Below, one piece after another: positions 42,192 to 50,882 of a DNA stretch of 64,000 bases. The stretch covers positions 62,001-126,000 of the forward strand of contig NZ_JAGEOK010000020.1 in NCBI RefSeq assembly GCF_017573545.1, read 5' to 3'. This stretch comes from Actinomadura nitritigenes. GTDB lineage: Bacteria > Actinomycetota > Actinomycetes > Streptosporangiales > Streptosporangiaceae. Both the position numbers and the translations under genes were made by a program. The stretch's first letter is position 1, and each line of letters begins with the position of its first letter. Under the pieces are notes generated by a model. It made no database searches, was not told the origin of the DNA, and saw only the letters and a list, made by a program, of their open reading frames with translations.

Positions 42192-43142
42192 TCAGACGAC
42201 GGCGCCGTCGTCGGGGTCGCGGGGCTCGTCGCCCATCCGCAGCACCAGCGTCACGAACCCGCCGATGAACGCGGCCACGGCGAGGAACGCGGCCCAGCCG
42301 GGCACCTCCCAGTCGAGGATCACCGTGACGAGGAGGTAGACCGGGCCGCCGATCAGCGCGATCCACGCGCCCTTGGTGAGCGGGTCCGCGCTCGGCAGCG
42401 GCGGGGGCGGCGGCGGGATGTAGTGGCCCTCGTCATCGGCGTCGGGCGGGAACTCCGGGGGCTCGTCGGCGGGCCGGATCACCCGGGCCCGCGGCAGCCG
42501 GCCGGACCGGTCGTCGCCCTCGCGCGGCGGCGCCGGCCGCTCGTCGATGTTCTCCTGGTCGGGCCAGGGGATCTCGTCGCCCTCCGGCGCCGTGTCGAAC
42601 CCCGCGACGATCTCCGCCCAGATGGCGTCCTCGTCGAGGTCGCGGCCCCTGCCGTCGCCCGCGCCGGACGCTCCGGACCCGCCGCCGGCCTCGCCGTCGC
42701 CGCGGCGCCCCGGCGCGTCGAACACGCCGTCGAAGGCCTCGTCGAAGGAGCCGTCGAGCCCCCCGTCGAGGCCGCCGTCGCGCGGGCCGTCGTGCACCCC
42801 GTCGCGGCCGGACGGCGCGTCCGCCGCGGAGTCGGCCAGGTCCGGCTCGGGGCGGCCGTCGCCCTCGCCGCGCACGCCGGCGTCCCGCAGCCGCGCCAAG
42901 TGGGCGCGCAGAATCCCCTCGGCGGCCGGCTTCATGTCCACGTCCACGTACAGCCGGTCGAGGACGTCGCCGACGGGGTCGCCGGCCGTCCCGGCGATCT
43001 CGGGCAGGCCGTCCGGCGACGCCGCGTAGGCCGCCACGCCCGCCTCGCCGAGCGCCGCCAGCATCGCGTCGGCCAGGTGCGGGGCGAGGTCGACCAGCGG
43101 AGCGTAGGTGTCGGCGGACAGTCCATTGCCACGGCGATTCAC
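42192..43142 (-). CDS. Uncharacterised acidic protein with C-terminal membrane hairpin
   Basis: A 316-residue protein from GTG 43142, which has an AAGGAG site. The N-terminal part (about 5-75) looks folded and helical. A long low-complexity region rich in Asp, Gly and Pro (about 85-250, for example DGGLDGGLDGSFDEAFDG) follows, then two membrane helices (about 253-297) and a short acidic tail. The bulk probably faces the cytoplasm. I do not recognise the family. Confidence 0.75.
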   Translation of the reverse strand: MNRRGNGLSADTYAPLVDLAPHLADAMLAALGEAGVAAYAASPDGLPEIAGTAGDPVGDVLDRLYVDVDMKPAAEGILRAHLARLRDAGVRGEGDGRPEPDLADSAADAPSGRDGVHDGPRDGGLDGGLDGSFDEAFDGVFDAPGRRGDGEAGGGSGASGAGDGRGRDLDEDAIWAEIVAGFDTAPEGDEIPWPDQENIDERPAPPREGDDRSGRLPRARVIRPADEPPEFPPDADDEGHYIPPPPPPLPSADPLTKGAWIALIGGPVYLLVTVILDWEVPGWAAFLAVAAFIGGFVTLVLRMGDEPRDPDDGAVV

Positions 43143-43509
43143 GGGGCCGGCTCCTTCGACGACTCCGGCGTGACCGACAGCACCGGCATGACGGCCTCCG
43201 CTCCCCCATTGAGGTGTGCGCCCGGCCGCCCGCCGCGGTGCGCGGCGGCACTCCCGGACGACCCGAAACGTGTGTCCCACGGTATTCGCTGCGCCGCTCG
43301 GGACAAGCCCCCGGGCGCACCCGATTGTGATTTCCGTTCAGAGCCTACGTTCATCTGGGCGCGGGGTGTGCCGGACCGGCCCCGGGCACCGGGACAGTGG
43401 TGTGGGCGAGGAACCGCCGGGATGCGAAGATGTCCCATCATTACCCCCCTCGGACGGGGACTCGGTCTTGCGCGCCGCGTGCGCACGCGGTTCGGAGGAA
43501 GGTGTCGGC
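43143..43509. other. Divergent intergenic region
   Basis: No coding signal is seen in these 367 bases between the divergent hypothetical and acyltransferase genes. It should contain both promoters. No box pair is convincing. Confidence 0.5.
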
Positions 43510-44271
43510 ATGCTCTGGTTCTGGATCCTGCTGAGGATCGTTCTCTCACCCATCATGTACGGCGCATGGTGGCCGCGGAACCGGGGCATGAAGAACGTCC
43601 CCAAGCGCGGCCCCGCGCTGCTGGCGTGCAACCACCAGTCGTTCGCCGACCACTTCTTCGGCCCGCTGCCGCTGATGCGGCCGATCTTCTTCATCGGCAA
43701 GGGCGAGTACTTCACCGGCAAGGGGATCAAGGGCCTGATCAGCAAGGGGTTCTTCACCGGGGTGGGGGTCGTCCCCGTCGACCGCACCGGCGGCCCCGAG
43801 GCGGACGCGGCGCTGCAGACGGGCCTGCGGATCCTCGGCGAGGGCAAGCTGCTCGGCATCTACCCCGAGGGCACCCGGGCGCCGGACGAGAGGCTGTACC
43901 GCGGCAAGACCGGGGTGGCGCGGCTGGCGCTGAAGTCCCGCGTCCCGGTCATCCCGATGGCGATGATCAACACCTTCAAGCTGATGCCGCCCGGGCAGCC
44001 GTACCCGCGGCTCGGCGTCCGCCCCGGCGTGCGGTTCGGCGAGCCGATGGACTTCTCCCGGTACTTCGGCCGCGAGGACGACCGCGAGGTGCTGCGCGAG
44101 GTCACCGACGAGATCATGGAGGCGATCCGGAAGCTGTCGGGGCAGGAGTACGTCGACCGGTACGCGGCCGAGGTCAAGGCCGAGATGGCCGGCAAGGCCG
44201 TCCGCCGCGTCGAGGACGGCGACGACTGCGACGAGGGCGACGGCGGCGACGAGGGCATCACCGAGGACTGA
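43510..44271 (+). CDS. 1-acyl-sn-glycerol-3-phosphate acyltransferase (PlsC-like)
   Basis: The 253-residue membrane-associated enzyme adds an acyl chain to lysophosphatidic acid or a related acceptor. The catalytic HX4D motif appears as NHQSFADH (about 39-46) and the phosphate-binding motif as YPEGTRAP (about 118-125). A hydrophobic N-terminal helix anchors it. The tail is very acidic. The sensor kinase gene begins three bases after its stop, so they may be co-transcribed. Confidence 0.92.
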   Translation: MLWFWILLRIVLSPIMYGAWWPRNRGMKNVPKRGPALLACNHQSFADHFFGPLPLMRPIFFIGKGEYFTGKGIKGLISKGFFTGVGVVPVDRTGGPEADAALQTGLRILGEGKLLGIYPEGTRAPDERLYRGKTGVARLALKSRVPVIPMAMINTFKLMPPGQPYPRLGVRPGVRFGEPMDFSRYFGREDDREVLREVTDEIMEAIRKLSGQEYVDRYAAEVKAEMAGKAVRRVEDGDDCDEGDGGDEGITED

Positions 44272-44274
44272 ACC

Positions 44275-45480
44275 GTGCGCGACGACACCCCCGGGGGCAT
44301 GGCCGGCCTGGACGCGGCGCTGTGGCGGTCCGTGGCGGTGTACCGGGCGCTGGCGCTGGTCTACGCCGCCGTCGTGATCGGCAAGAACTCCGGCGGCTAC
44401 GCGCACCCGCTGGGCGGCTGGGCCGTCCTCGGGGTCCTGACCGTCTGGACGGGCGTCGCGACGCTGGCGTACCGCGACCCGTCCCGGCGCGGGTGGCCGC
44501 TGCTGGCCGCCGACCTCGCCGTCGCGTTCGGCTGCATCCTCGCGACCGCCTGGGTGGAGACGGCCGGCCACATCGCGGCGGGCCGCCCGACGCTGCCGGT
44601 GTCGTGGGTCGCCGCCTCCGTGCTCGCCTGGGCCGTCGCGGGCGGCCGGCGGCTCGGCGTCACCGCCGCGCTCGTGCTCGGCGCCGCGAACCTGCTGGTG
44701 CACGCCGTCGCCGGGACGGCCGGGGGGATGGGCAACACCACCCTCAACGGCATCGTGCTGCTGTTCCTCGCGGGACTGGTCGTCGGGCAGGTGGTGCGGC
44801 TGGCGCGCGAGGCGGAGGCGCGGCTGGCCCGGGCCGTCGAGCTGGAGGCGGCGACCCGGGAGCGGGAGCGGCTGGCGCGCCGCATCCACGACTCGGTCCT
44901 GCAGGTGCTGGCGATGGTGCAGCGGCGCGGCGGCGAGGCCGGCGGCGAGGCGGCTGAGCTGGGCCGGCTGGCGGGGGAGCAGGAGGCGGCGCTGCGCGCG
45001 TTGATCGGCGCCGGCCCCGGGACCGGCCCGGCCCCGGCCGCCGCCGCGCCGCGTCCGGGCGACGGCGGGGAACGCGAGACCGACCTGGCCCCGCTGCTGA
45101 CCGGCCAGGCGTCCGCGTCGGTGACCGTGTCGACCCCCGCGACGCCCGTGCCGCTGCCCGAGCACGCCGCCCGCGAGGTCGCCGCGGCGGTCGCCGCGGC
45201 GCTGGACAACGTCCGGCGGCACTGCGGCGACGGCGCCCGCGCGTGGGTCCTGCTGGAGGACGGCCCCGGCGAGGTCACCGTCAGCGTCCGCGACGACGGC
45301 CCCGGCATGCCGCCCGGCCGCCTCGACGACGCGGCGGCGTCCGGCCGGCTCGGCGTCGCCCAGTCCATCCGGGGCCGCGTCCGCGACCTCGGCGGCACGG
45401 TGTCGATCGTCTCGGCGCCCGGCGAGGGCACCGAGATCGAGATGACCGTTCCGCGCCGGTCCGTGGCGTCTAGGGTGTGA
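44275..45480 (+). CDS. macS: Sensor histidine kinase, NarL/DesK type (MacS-like)
   Basis: A 401-residue membrane kinase. Five or six hydrophobic segments (about 20-180) form the sensor, followed by a short coiled coil and the HisKA_3 box RRIHDSVLQVLAMVQRR, where the His of IHDS is phosphorylated. The ATP-binding domain has ALDNVRRHCG (N box) and DDGPGM (G1). In Streptomyces coelicolor the MacRS system (SCO2120/SCO2121) lies beside a pfkA gene, and the same order is found here; the name rests on that recollection. The stop overlaps the regulator region. Confidence 0.85.
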   Translation: MRDDTPGGMAGLDAALWRSVAVYRALALVYAAVVIGKNSGGYAHPLGGWAVLGVLTVWTGVATLAYRDPSRRGWPLLAADLAVAFGCILATAWVETAGHIAAGRPTLPVSWVAASVLAWAVAGGRRLGVTAALVLGAANLLVHAVAGTAGGMGNTTLNGIVLLFLAGLVVGQVVRLAREAEARLARAVELEAATRERERLARRIHDSVLQVLAMVQRRGGEAGGEAAELGRLAGEQEAALRALIGAGPGTGPAPAAAAPRPGDGGERETDLAPLLTGQASASVTVSTPATPVPLPEHAAREVAAAVAAALDNVRRHCGDGARAWVLLEDGPGEVTVSVRDDGPGMPPGRLDDAAASGRLGVAQSIRGRVRDLGGTVSIVSAPGEGTEIEMTVPRRSVASRV

Positions 45481-45482
45481 TC

Positions 45483-46145
45483 GTGAGCGAGGTTCCGTTG
45501 AGGGTCATGGTCGTCGACGACCATCCGATGTGGCGCGACGCCGTCGCCCGCGACCTCGCCGAGGCGGGGCACGAGGTCGTCGCCACCGCCGGGGAGGGCC
45601 GCACCGCCGTCCGCATCGCCGCCGCCGCGCGCCCCCGCGTCGCCGTGGTCGACCTGCAGCTGCCCGACATCAGCGGCGTCGAGGTCACCCGGCACCTCGC
45701 CGCCGCCGACCCGCCCGTGCGGGTGCTGGTGCTGTCGGCCAGCGGGGAGCAGCAGGACGTCCTGGAGGCGGTGAAGGCGGGCGCCACCGGCTACCTGCTC
45801 AAGTCCGCCGGGCGCGAGGAGTTCCTGGACGCGGTCCGCCGCACCGCCGACGGCGACGCCGTGTTCACCCCCGGCCTCGCCGGCCTCGTCCTCGGCGAGT
45901 ACCGCAGGCTCGCCGCCGCGCCCGCCCGCGAGGACGACGACGCGCCCCGGCTCACCGACCGCGAGACCGAGGTGCTGCGGCTCGTCGCCAAGGGCCTGAC
46001 GTACAAGCAGATCGCGCAGCGGCTCGTCCTGTCGCACCGCACGGTGCAGAACCACGTGCAGAACACCCTCGGCAAGCTCCAGCTGCACAACCGCGTCGAG
46101 CTCGTCCGCTACGCCATCGAGAAGGGCTTGGACGAGGAGTCGTGA
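45483..46145 (+). CDS. macR: LuxR-type response regulator (MacR-like)
   Basis: A 220-residue two-domain regulator. The receiver has the acidic pair in MVVDDHP, the phosphorylated Asp57 in VVDLQLPD, and the Lys in GYLLKSAG. The C-terminal LuxR/GerE helix-turn-helix is LTDRETEVLRLVAKGLTYKQ and what follows. Two GTG starts are possible. I prefer 45483, which lies six bases after a TAGGGT box (45471-45476) at the end of the kinase gene and would be leaderless. In Streptomyces the pair affects development and antibiotic output; here that is inference. Confidence 0.88.
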   Translation: MSEVPLRVMVVDDHPMWRDAVARDLAEAGHEVVATAGEGRTAVRIAAAARPRVAVVDLQLPDISGVEVTRHLAAADPPVRVLVLSASGEQQDVLEAVKAGATGYLLKSAGREEFLDAVRRTADGDAVFTPGLAGLVLGEYRRLAAAPAREDDDAPRLTDRETEVLRLVAKGLTYKQIAQRLVLSHRTVQNHVQNTLGKLQLHNRVELVRYAIEKGLDEES

Positions 46146-46175
46146 TCCGCCTGTGACGGCGCGCCTCCGGCGACT

Positions 46176-46189
46176 ATGGTCTAGACCAT
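46176..46189. promoter_or_regulatory. DasR-type operator (dre) before pfkA
   Basis: ATGGTCTAGACCAT is a perfect 14-bp palindrome whose core, TGGTCTAGACCA, equals the known consensus core of the GntR-family regulator DasR. DasR responds to aminosugar phosphates. The site lies about 120 bases before the pfkA start. Confidence 0.65.
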
Positions 46190-46297
46190 TGGCGGCACGC
46201 CGGGACGGCCGGCGAATGCCCTGCGTAGCCATGCCATGACTACTAGGCTGGCCATGTGAACCGAGGGAGGAGCCCGGTGGCGGGAGAAGGAGACGGC

Positions 46298-47323
46298 ATG
46301 CGAGTCGGAGTGCTCACCGGCGGTGGGGACTGCCCCGGCCTGAACGCGGTCATCCGCGCGGTCGTCCGCAAGGGCGTGCAGGTCTTCGGCTACGAGTTCG
46401 TGGGCTTCCGGGCCGGCTGGCGCGGCCCCCTGGAGGGCGACACCGTCGCCCTCGACGTCCAGGCCGTCCGCGGGATCCTGCCGCGCGGCGGCACGATCCT
46501 CGGCTCGTCCCGGACCAACCCGGTCAAGGTCGAGGGGGGCGTCGAGCGGATCAAGGACAACCTCGCCGGGCTCGGCGTCGACGCCCTGATCGCCATCGGC
46601 GGCGAGGACACCCTCGGCGTCGCCCGCGAGCTGTACGCCAGCGGCGTCAACGTCGTCGGTGTCCCCAAGACGATCGACAACGACCTCAACGCCACCGACT
46701 ACACCTTCGGGTTCGACACCGCGGTGAACATCGGCATGGAGGCCGTCGACCGGCTGCACACCACCGCCGAGAGCCACCACCGCGCGCTGATCTGCGAGGT
46801 CATGGGCCGCCACGCGGGGTGGATCGCGCTGCACGTCGGCATGGCCGCCGGCGCCAACGTCATCCTGATCCCCGAGCGGCCGTTCGACATCGACAAGGTC
46901 GTCGAGTACGTCGAGAGCCGGTTCAAGACCCGCTACGCGCCGATCATCGTCGTGTCGGAGGGCGCCCACCCGATCGACGGGCAGATGCAGCTGCAGACCG
47001 GCGACCGCGACGCGTTCGGGCACGTCCGGCTCGGCGGCATCGGCCAGGCCCTCGCCGACGAGATCGAGAAGCGCACCGGCAAGGAGGCCCGCGCCACCGT
47101 GCTCGGGCACATCCAGCGCGGCGGCACCCCCACCGCGTTCGACCGCGTCCTCGCCACCCGCTTCGGCCTCCAGGCCATCGACGCCGTCCGCGACGGCGAC
47201 TACGGCAAGATGGTCGCGCTCCAGGGCACCGAGATCGTCCGCGTCGGCCTCGACGAGGCGACCAAGGAGCTGAAGACCGTTCCGCTGGAGCGCTACGCCG
47301 AGGCCGAGGTCTTCTTCGGCTGA
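46298..47323 (+). CDS. pfkA: 6-phosphofructokinase (family A, residues suggest PPi use)
   Basis: The 341-residue glycolytic enzyme converts fructose 6-phosphate to fructose 1,6-bisphosphate. ATG 46298 follows GAGAAGGAG and gives the family N-terminus MRVGVLTGGGDCPGLN. The catalytic TIDND is at 125-129, with MGRHAGW and GHIQRGG further on. Two residues that set the phosphate donor read Asp104 (GGEDT) and Lys124 (PKTIDND); as I recall, ATP enzymes of actinomycetes have Gly104, while PPi enzymes have Asp104 with Lys124. The enzyme may thus be PPi-dependent and reversible. A DasR-type site lies upstream, and a two-component system precedes it. Confidence 0.93.
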   Translation: MRVGVLTGGGDCPGLNAVIRAVVRKGVQVFGYEFVGFRAGWRGPLEGDTVALDVQAVRGILPRGGTILGSSRTNPVKVEGGVERIKDNLAGLGVDALIAIGGEDTLGVARELYASGVNVVGVPKTIDNDLNATDYTFGFDTAVNIGMEAVDRLHTTAESHHRALICEVMGRHAGWIALHVGMAAGANVILIPERPFDIDKVVEYVESRFKTRYAPIIVVSEGAHPIDGQMQLQTGDRDAFGHVRLGGIGQALADEIEKRTGKEARATVLGHIQRGGTPTAFDRVLATRFGLQAIDAVRDGDYGKMVALQGTEIVRVGLDEATKELKTVPLERYAEAEVFFG

Positions 47324-47329
47324 ACCCGT

Positions 47330-47347
47330 CCGGGCGGGACCGCCCGG
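47330..47347 (+). terminator. Terminator hairpin after pfkA
   Basis: CCGGGCG pairs with CGCCCGG across a 4-base loop, seven bases after the stop codon. It is short and has no U-run. Confidence 0.45.
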
Positions 47348-47359
47348 CAGAACCTGTCC

Positions 47360-47447
47360 CTCCCGGCGGGAACACCTTTTCCGGGTCGCGATGTTGGGGT
47401 GAGTGGGCCACACTGGAGGCCGCCCCTTGACCTGTTCCCGCCGGGAG
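47360..47447 (+). promoter_or_regulatory. Inverted repeat that could mask the thiI ribosome site
   Basis: CTCCCGGCGGGAACA (47360-47374) is perfectly complementary to TGTTCCCGCCGGGAG (47433-47447). The second arm includes the GGGAG of the thiI ribosome site, nine bases before ATG. If both arms are on the mRNA, a 15-bp stem would hide the site. Confidence 0.5.
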
Positions 47448-47455
47448 GATTACGC

Positions 47456-48691
47456 ATGACCACGCTCGAGACCGCGCCCGCGGACGTCCGGGAGCAGTCC
47501 CCGGTCGACGGGGAGCCGTGCGTGCTGCTCAAGCTCGGCGAGGTCGTCCTCAAGGGCAAGAACCGCGAGCTGTTCGAGCGCCGCCTGGCCGACAACGTCC
47601 GGCAGGCCGTCCGGCCCATCGCCCGCGTCGACGTCGTCCGCCGGCACGGCGTCTTCATCGTCCGCAAGCACGACGCCGACCTGGCCACCATGGAGCGGGT
47701 CGCGCAGCGGATCACCGACGTCATGGGCATCGTGTGGGCGCACCGCGCCTGGCGGGTCGGCAAGGACCTCGCCAGCGTCGAGCGCGCCGCCCTGGAGCTG
47801 ATGGACGGCCGCACCGGCACGTTCGCCGTCCGGTCCCGGCGCCGCGACAAGCGGTTCCCGATGACCTCCACCGAGCTGGACCGGCACATCGGCACGCTCG
47901 TCGCCCACCGCTACGGCCAGCCCGTCAGGCTCAAGGACCCGGCGCACACCCTGTCGATCGAGGTCGACCGGGACGAGGTGTTCGTCTACTCCGGCGGCCT
48001 GCGCGGCCAGGGCGGCCTGCCCGTCGGGATGAGCGGCCGCGCCCTCGTGCTGATGTCCGGCGGCATCGACTCGCCCGTCGCCGCGTACCGGATGATGCGC
48101 CGCGGCCTGCGCGTCGACTACCTGCACTTCTCCGGCATGCCGTTCACCGGCCCCGAGTCGATCTACAAGGCGTACGCGCTGGTCCGCGAGCTGGACAAGT
48201 TCCAGGGCGGGTCCCGGCTGTTCGTCGTGCCGTTCGGCAAGGCGCAGCAGCAGATCAAGTCGTCCGGCGCCGACCGGCTCGCGGTGATCGCGCAGCGCCG
48301 CCTCATGCTGCGCACCGGCGAGGTCCTCGCCCGCCGCCTCCGCGGCTCCGCGCTGATCACCGGCGACGCGCTCGGCCAGGTGTCCAGCCAGACCCTCGCC
48401 AACATCACCGCGCTGGACGACGCCGTCGAGCTGCCCATCCTGCGCCCGCTCGTCGGTATGGACAAGGTCGAGATCATGGACCAGGCGCGCCGCATCCGCA
48501 CGCTGTCCATCTCCGAGCTGCCCGACGAGGACTGCTGCACGATGCTCGCGCCGCGCCGCGCCGAGACCCGCGCCAAGATCGACGACCTCCGGCAGATCGA
48601 GAAGCGCCTCGACGTCGGCGAGCTCGCCGACCAGCTCGCCGAGTCCGTCCAGGAGCACCGCCCCGTCTACGGCGACGCGGCCGCGTCCTGA
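47456..48691 (+). CDS. thiI: tRNA 4-thiouridine synthase / thiazole sulfur carrier enzyme ThiI
   Basis: The 411-residue protein has a ferredoxin-like plus THUMP RNA-binding N-terminus (about 20-170) and an ATP-pyrophosphatase domain with the PP-loop LMSGGIDSP near 199-207. It thiolates U8 of tRNA and, in some bacteria, helps supply sulfur for thiamine. The CC in DEDCCTML includes the conserved cysteine of the E. coli enzyme. It lacks the C-terminal rhodanese domain of the E. coli protein, as in many Gram-positives. ATG 47456 is preceded by GGGAGG. Thiamine genes lie 15 kb away. Confidence 0.94.
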   Translation: MTTLETAPADVREQSPVDGEPCVLLKLGEVVLKGKNRELFERRLADNVRQAVRPIARVDVVRRHGVFIVRKHDADLATMERVAQRITDVMGIVWAHRAWRVGKDLASVERAALELMDGRTGTFAVRSRRRDKRFPMTSTELDRHIGTLVAHRYGQPVRLKDPAHTLSIEVDRDEVFVYSGGLRGQGGLPVGMSGRALVLMSGGIDSPVAAYRMMRRGLRVDYLHFSGMPFTGPESIYKAYALVRELDKFQGGSRLFVVPFGKAQQQIKSSGADRLAVIAQRRLMLRTGEVLARRLRGSALITGDALGQVSSQTLANITALDDAVELPILRPLVGMDKVEIMDQARRIRTLSISELPDEDCCTMLAPRRAETRAKIDDLRQIEKRLDVGELADQLAESVQEHRPVYGDAAAS

Positions 48692-48716
48692 CCCCTCTCG
48701 CCGTAGAGGCACCGAC

Positions 48717-48773
48717 CGCCGCGGCCCCGCGTCCTCGGGGCGTTTCCGAGCCCGAGGACGCGGGGCCGCGGCG
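48717..48773. terminator. 23-bp hairpin between converging thiI and DUF5954 genes
   Basis: Arms 48717-48739 and 48751-48773 are exact complements with an 11-base loop. Lying between converging genes, it is a probable two-way terminator. Confidence 0.8.
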
Positions 48774-48774
48774 A

Positions 48775-49716
48775 TCAGTACTGGTCGAAGTCCGTCGGAC
48801 GCGGGGGTTCGGGGCCGTCGGGGCCGAGGAGGGTGATGCGCTCGATGCGGACGATCCGGAAGCGGCGTCCCGCGACCGCGATGCCGTTGCGCCGGGGCTC
48901 CTCCGCGAGCAGCTCGGCGGCCTCCGCGTAGGCGGCGGCGTCGCTCTCGCCGAGGGCCTCGACGGCGGGCGCCACGTCGCGCAGGTAGCCGGCCAGCGAG
49001 TCGCGGGCCCGCTGCGGGGTGGCGTGCAGGCGGCCGACCGGGCGCCAGCGGCGCTCGCGGGACGGCCCGCCCGGGACGCCGGGGCCGCGCTCGGCGACCG
49101 TGAACGCGGGCGCCAGCGCGACCGGGGTGAGGAACGCGCCGGACGGCTCGCTCCCGCTGAGCGCCGCCGCGTCCAGCACCTGGCACAGCAGCTCCGCGGT
49201 GGCGAGGTCGGATCCGGTGCCCTCGCCCGACAGCAGGTCGTAGGGGCGGCGGTAGGAGGCCGGGACGGACGCCGGACGCGGGTCGGGGTCGCTCGGCCGG
49301 GGCGGTTCGGGGCCGTCCGGGCCGGTCCGCACCAGCTGCTCGACCCGCACGATCGCGAACCGGCGGCCGGCCGCCGCCACCGTGTCGGACGGCCCGCTCC
49401 GCAGCGCCGCCGCGGCCCGCCGGAACTCTCCCGCGGCCCCCTCGTCGAGGCGGGCGGCGCGGTCGTCGAGGTGGTCGGCGAGCAGCTCGCGGGCGCCCTG
49501 CGGCAGCGGGTCCGGCGGGCAGACGACCTGCCAGCCGCCGGAGACCCGCTCGGCCGCGGTGAACAGCGGGCCGACCGCCACCAGATCGGGGTAGGCGGCG
49601 AGGGAGCGGCAGGCGTCCGCGAGCATCACGGCGGCGACCGGGTCGACGCCGTCCAGGTCCTCCGGGAACAGTCGTCCCCCGGCGTCGCCATCGCCCATCG
49701 TCATGCCGGACATCAT
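48775..49716 (-). CDS. DUF5954 family protein with internal duplication
   Basis: The 313-residue soluble protein contains two similar halves. The clearest marker is GRRFAIVRVEQLVRTGPDGP (about 116-135) and GRRFRIVRIERITLLGPDGP near the C-terminus, each followed by EPPRP and an acidic end. I recall this from the DUF5954 family, common in actinomycetes and without known function. The start is probably one of several ATG codons near 49716. The gene converges on thiI. Confidence 0.8.
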   Translation of the reverse strand: MMSGMTMGDGDAGGRLFPEDLDGVDPVAAVMLADACRSLAAYPDLVAVGPLFTAAERVSGGWQVVCPPDPLPQGARELLADHLDDRAARLDEGAAGEFRRAAAALRSGPSDTVAAAGRRFAIVRVEQLVRTGPDGPEPPRPSDPDPRPASVPASYRRPYDLLSGEGTGSDLATAELLCQVLDAAALSGSEPSGAFLTPVALAPAFTVAERGPGVPGGPSRERRWRPVGRLHATPQRARDSLAGYLRDVAPAVEALGESDAAAYAEAAELLAEEPRRNGIAVAGRRFRIVRIERITLLGPDGPEPPRPTDFDQY

Positions 49717-49745
49717 CCTCGCCGCCCCCCGATCTGGCGAGTGGT

Positions 49746-50759
49746 TCAGACCAATTCGTTACCGCGCGGCCCGCGTTCCCCGTGCTTTCGCGGACGCCGG
49801 GCGGGCGCGACGAGCACGAGGAGGCCGGAGGCGAGCAGCGCGAGGCCGGCGTAGCCGGTCCCGCCGAGGTGCTCGCCGAGCACGGCCGTGCCGAGGACCG
49901 CGGCGACGGCGGGTTCGGCGAGGGTCAGCGTCGTCGCCGTCGCCGCGGGGGTGCCGCGCAGGCCGCGCGCGAACAGCACGTAGCCGAGGCCGGTGGTGAC
50001 CGCGCCGAGGTAGAGGGCGGTCGCCGCGCCGGAGCCGGTGAGCAGCCACCCGGTGGACCCGGCCGCCAGGACCGGGAGGAGCAGCACCGCGGCGGCGCCG
50101 AACAGCGCCCCGGCGGTCGCCCGGTCGTCCTCGCCGGAGGTGATCAGGGCGGACGCGGTGGTCGCGTACACCGCGTAGGCCAGCCCGGACAGCAGCGCGA
50201 GCGCGATGCCGGCGGGGTCGGCGCCGGAGCCGTGCCCGGTGCCGACCAGCAGGGCGCAGCCGCCGACGGCGCCCGCGGTCGCGAGCGTCCACCGGCCGGT
50301 GAGGACGGCCCGCCGCGTCGCCAGGCCGATCAGCCCGGTGAACGCGGGCGCGCTGCCGATCGTGACGACGGTGCCGACGGCGACGCCGGTCCGGGCGACG
50401 GCGACGAAGAACGCGACCTGGTACACCGCGATCGCCGCGGCGCCGAGCGCGAGCGGCCCCAGGCGGGACCGGCCGCGCAGGAGGCGGCGCAGGCCGTCGC
50501 GGCGGGTGGCGGCGGCGAAGGCGAGCAGCAGCAGCCCGCCGATGACGATCCGGGCGGCGGCGACGGACACGCTGGACGCGCCGGGCGCGAAGGTGCGTGC
50601 CGTCCCCGTCGTGCCCCAGAGGGACGCGGCGAGGAGGACGTCGGCGCCGCCTCCGCGGGCGCGCCGGGAAGCGGGCGCGGAGGCCCGTTGGGAGGCCGGG
50701 GCCGCGGGCGCGGAGGCCCGTTGGGACGTTCCGAACATTCTGGACGTGCGCAGAGACAC
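49746..50759 (-). CDS. EamA/DMT-family transporter
   Basis: A 337-residue membrane protein with ten hydrophobic segments and two EamA repeats (first from about 40, second from about 180), as in drug/metabolite exporters. The GTG start has a CAGGAG site. The first about 35 residues are a cytoplasmic Ala/Ser/Arg-rich stretch made by a DNA repeat. It lies downstream of the DAHP synthase gene on the same strand with a short leader-like ORF between them, so an aromatic amino acid or metabolite is a plausible substrate, compare E. coli YddG; this is inference. Confidence 0.85.
   Translation of the reverse strand: MSLRTSRMFGTSQRASAPAAPASQRASAPASRRARGGGADVLLAASLWGTTGTARTFAPGASSVSVAAARIVIGGLLLLAFAAATRRDGLRRLLRGRSRLGPLALGAAAIAVYQVAFFVAVARTGVAVGTVVTIGSAPAFTGLIGLATRRAVLTGRWTLATAGAVGGCALLVGTGHGSGADPAGIALALLSGLAYAVYATTASALITSGEDDRATAGALFGAAAVLLLPVLAAGSTGWLLTGSGAATALYLGAVTTGLGYVLFARGLRGTPAATATTLTLAEPAVAAVLGTAVLGEHLGGTGYAGLALLASGLLVLVAPARRPRKHGERGPRGNELV
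50671..50726. repeat. 23-bp direct repeat in the EamA gene 5' end
   Basis: GCGGGCGCGGAGGCCCGTTG plus GGA occurs at 50671-50693 and 50704-50726, coding repeated SQRASAPA. Confidence 0.75.
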
Positions 50760-50882
50760 GGGAGGAGCTCCTGGACTCGAATCGGAAGAGGGATCCGGAT
50801 TCGGGGCGCAGGAGAACGCGGACCGGGCGCGGTCGCGCCGGGTCCGTCAGGACTCGCAGGGTGGTGCCGTCGCCGCGCCCCG

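Noticed and set aside
47427..47455. TTGACC and TTACGC at 17-base spacing before thiI as a promoter.
   Set aside because: The -10 is poor and would place the transcript start inside the thiI coding region.
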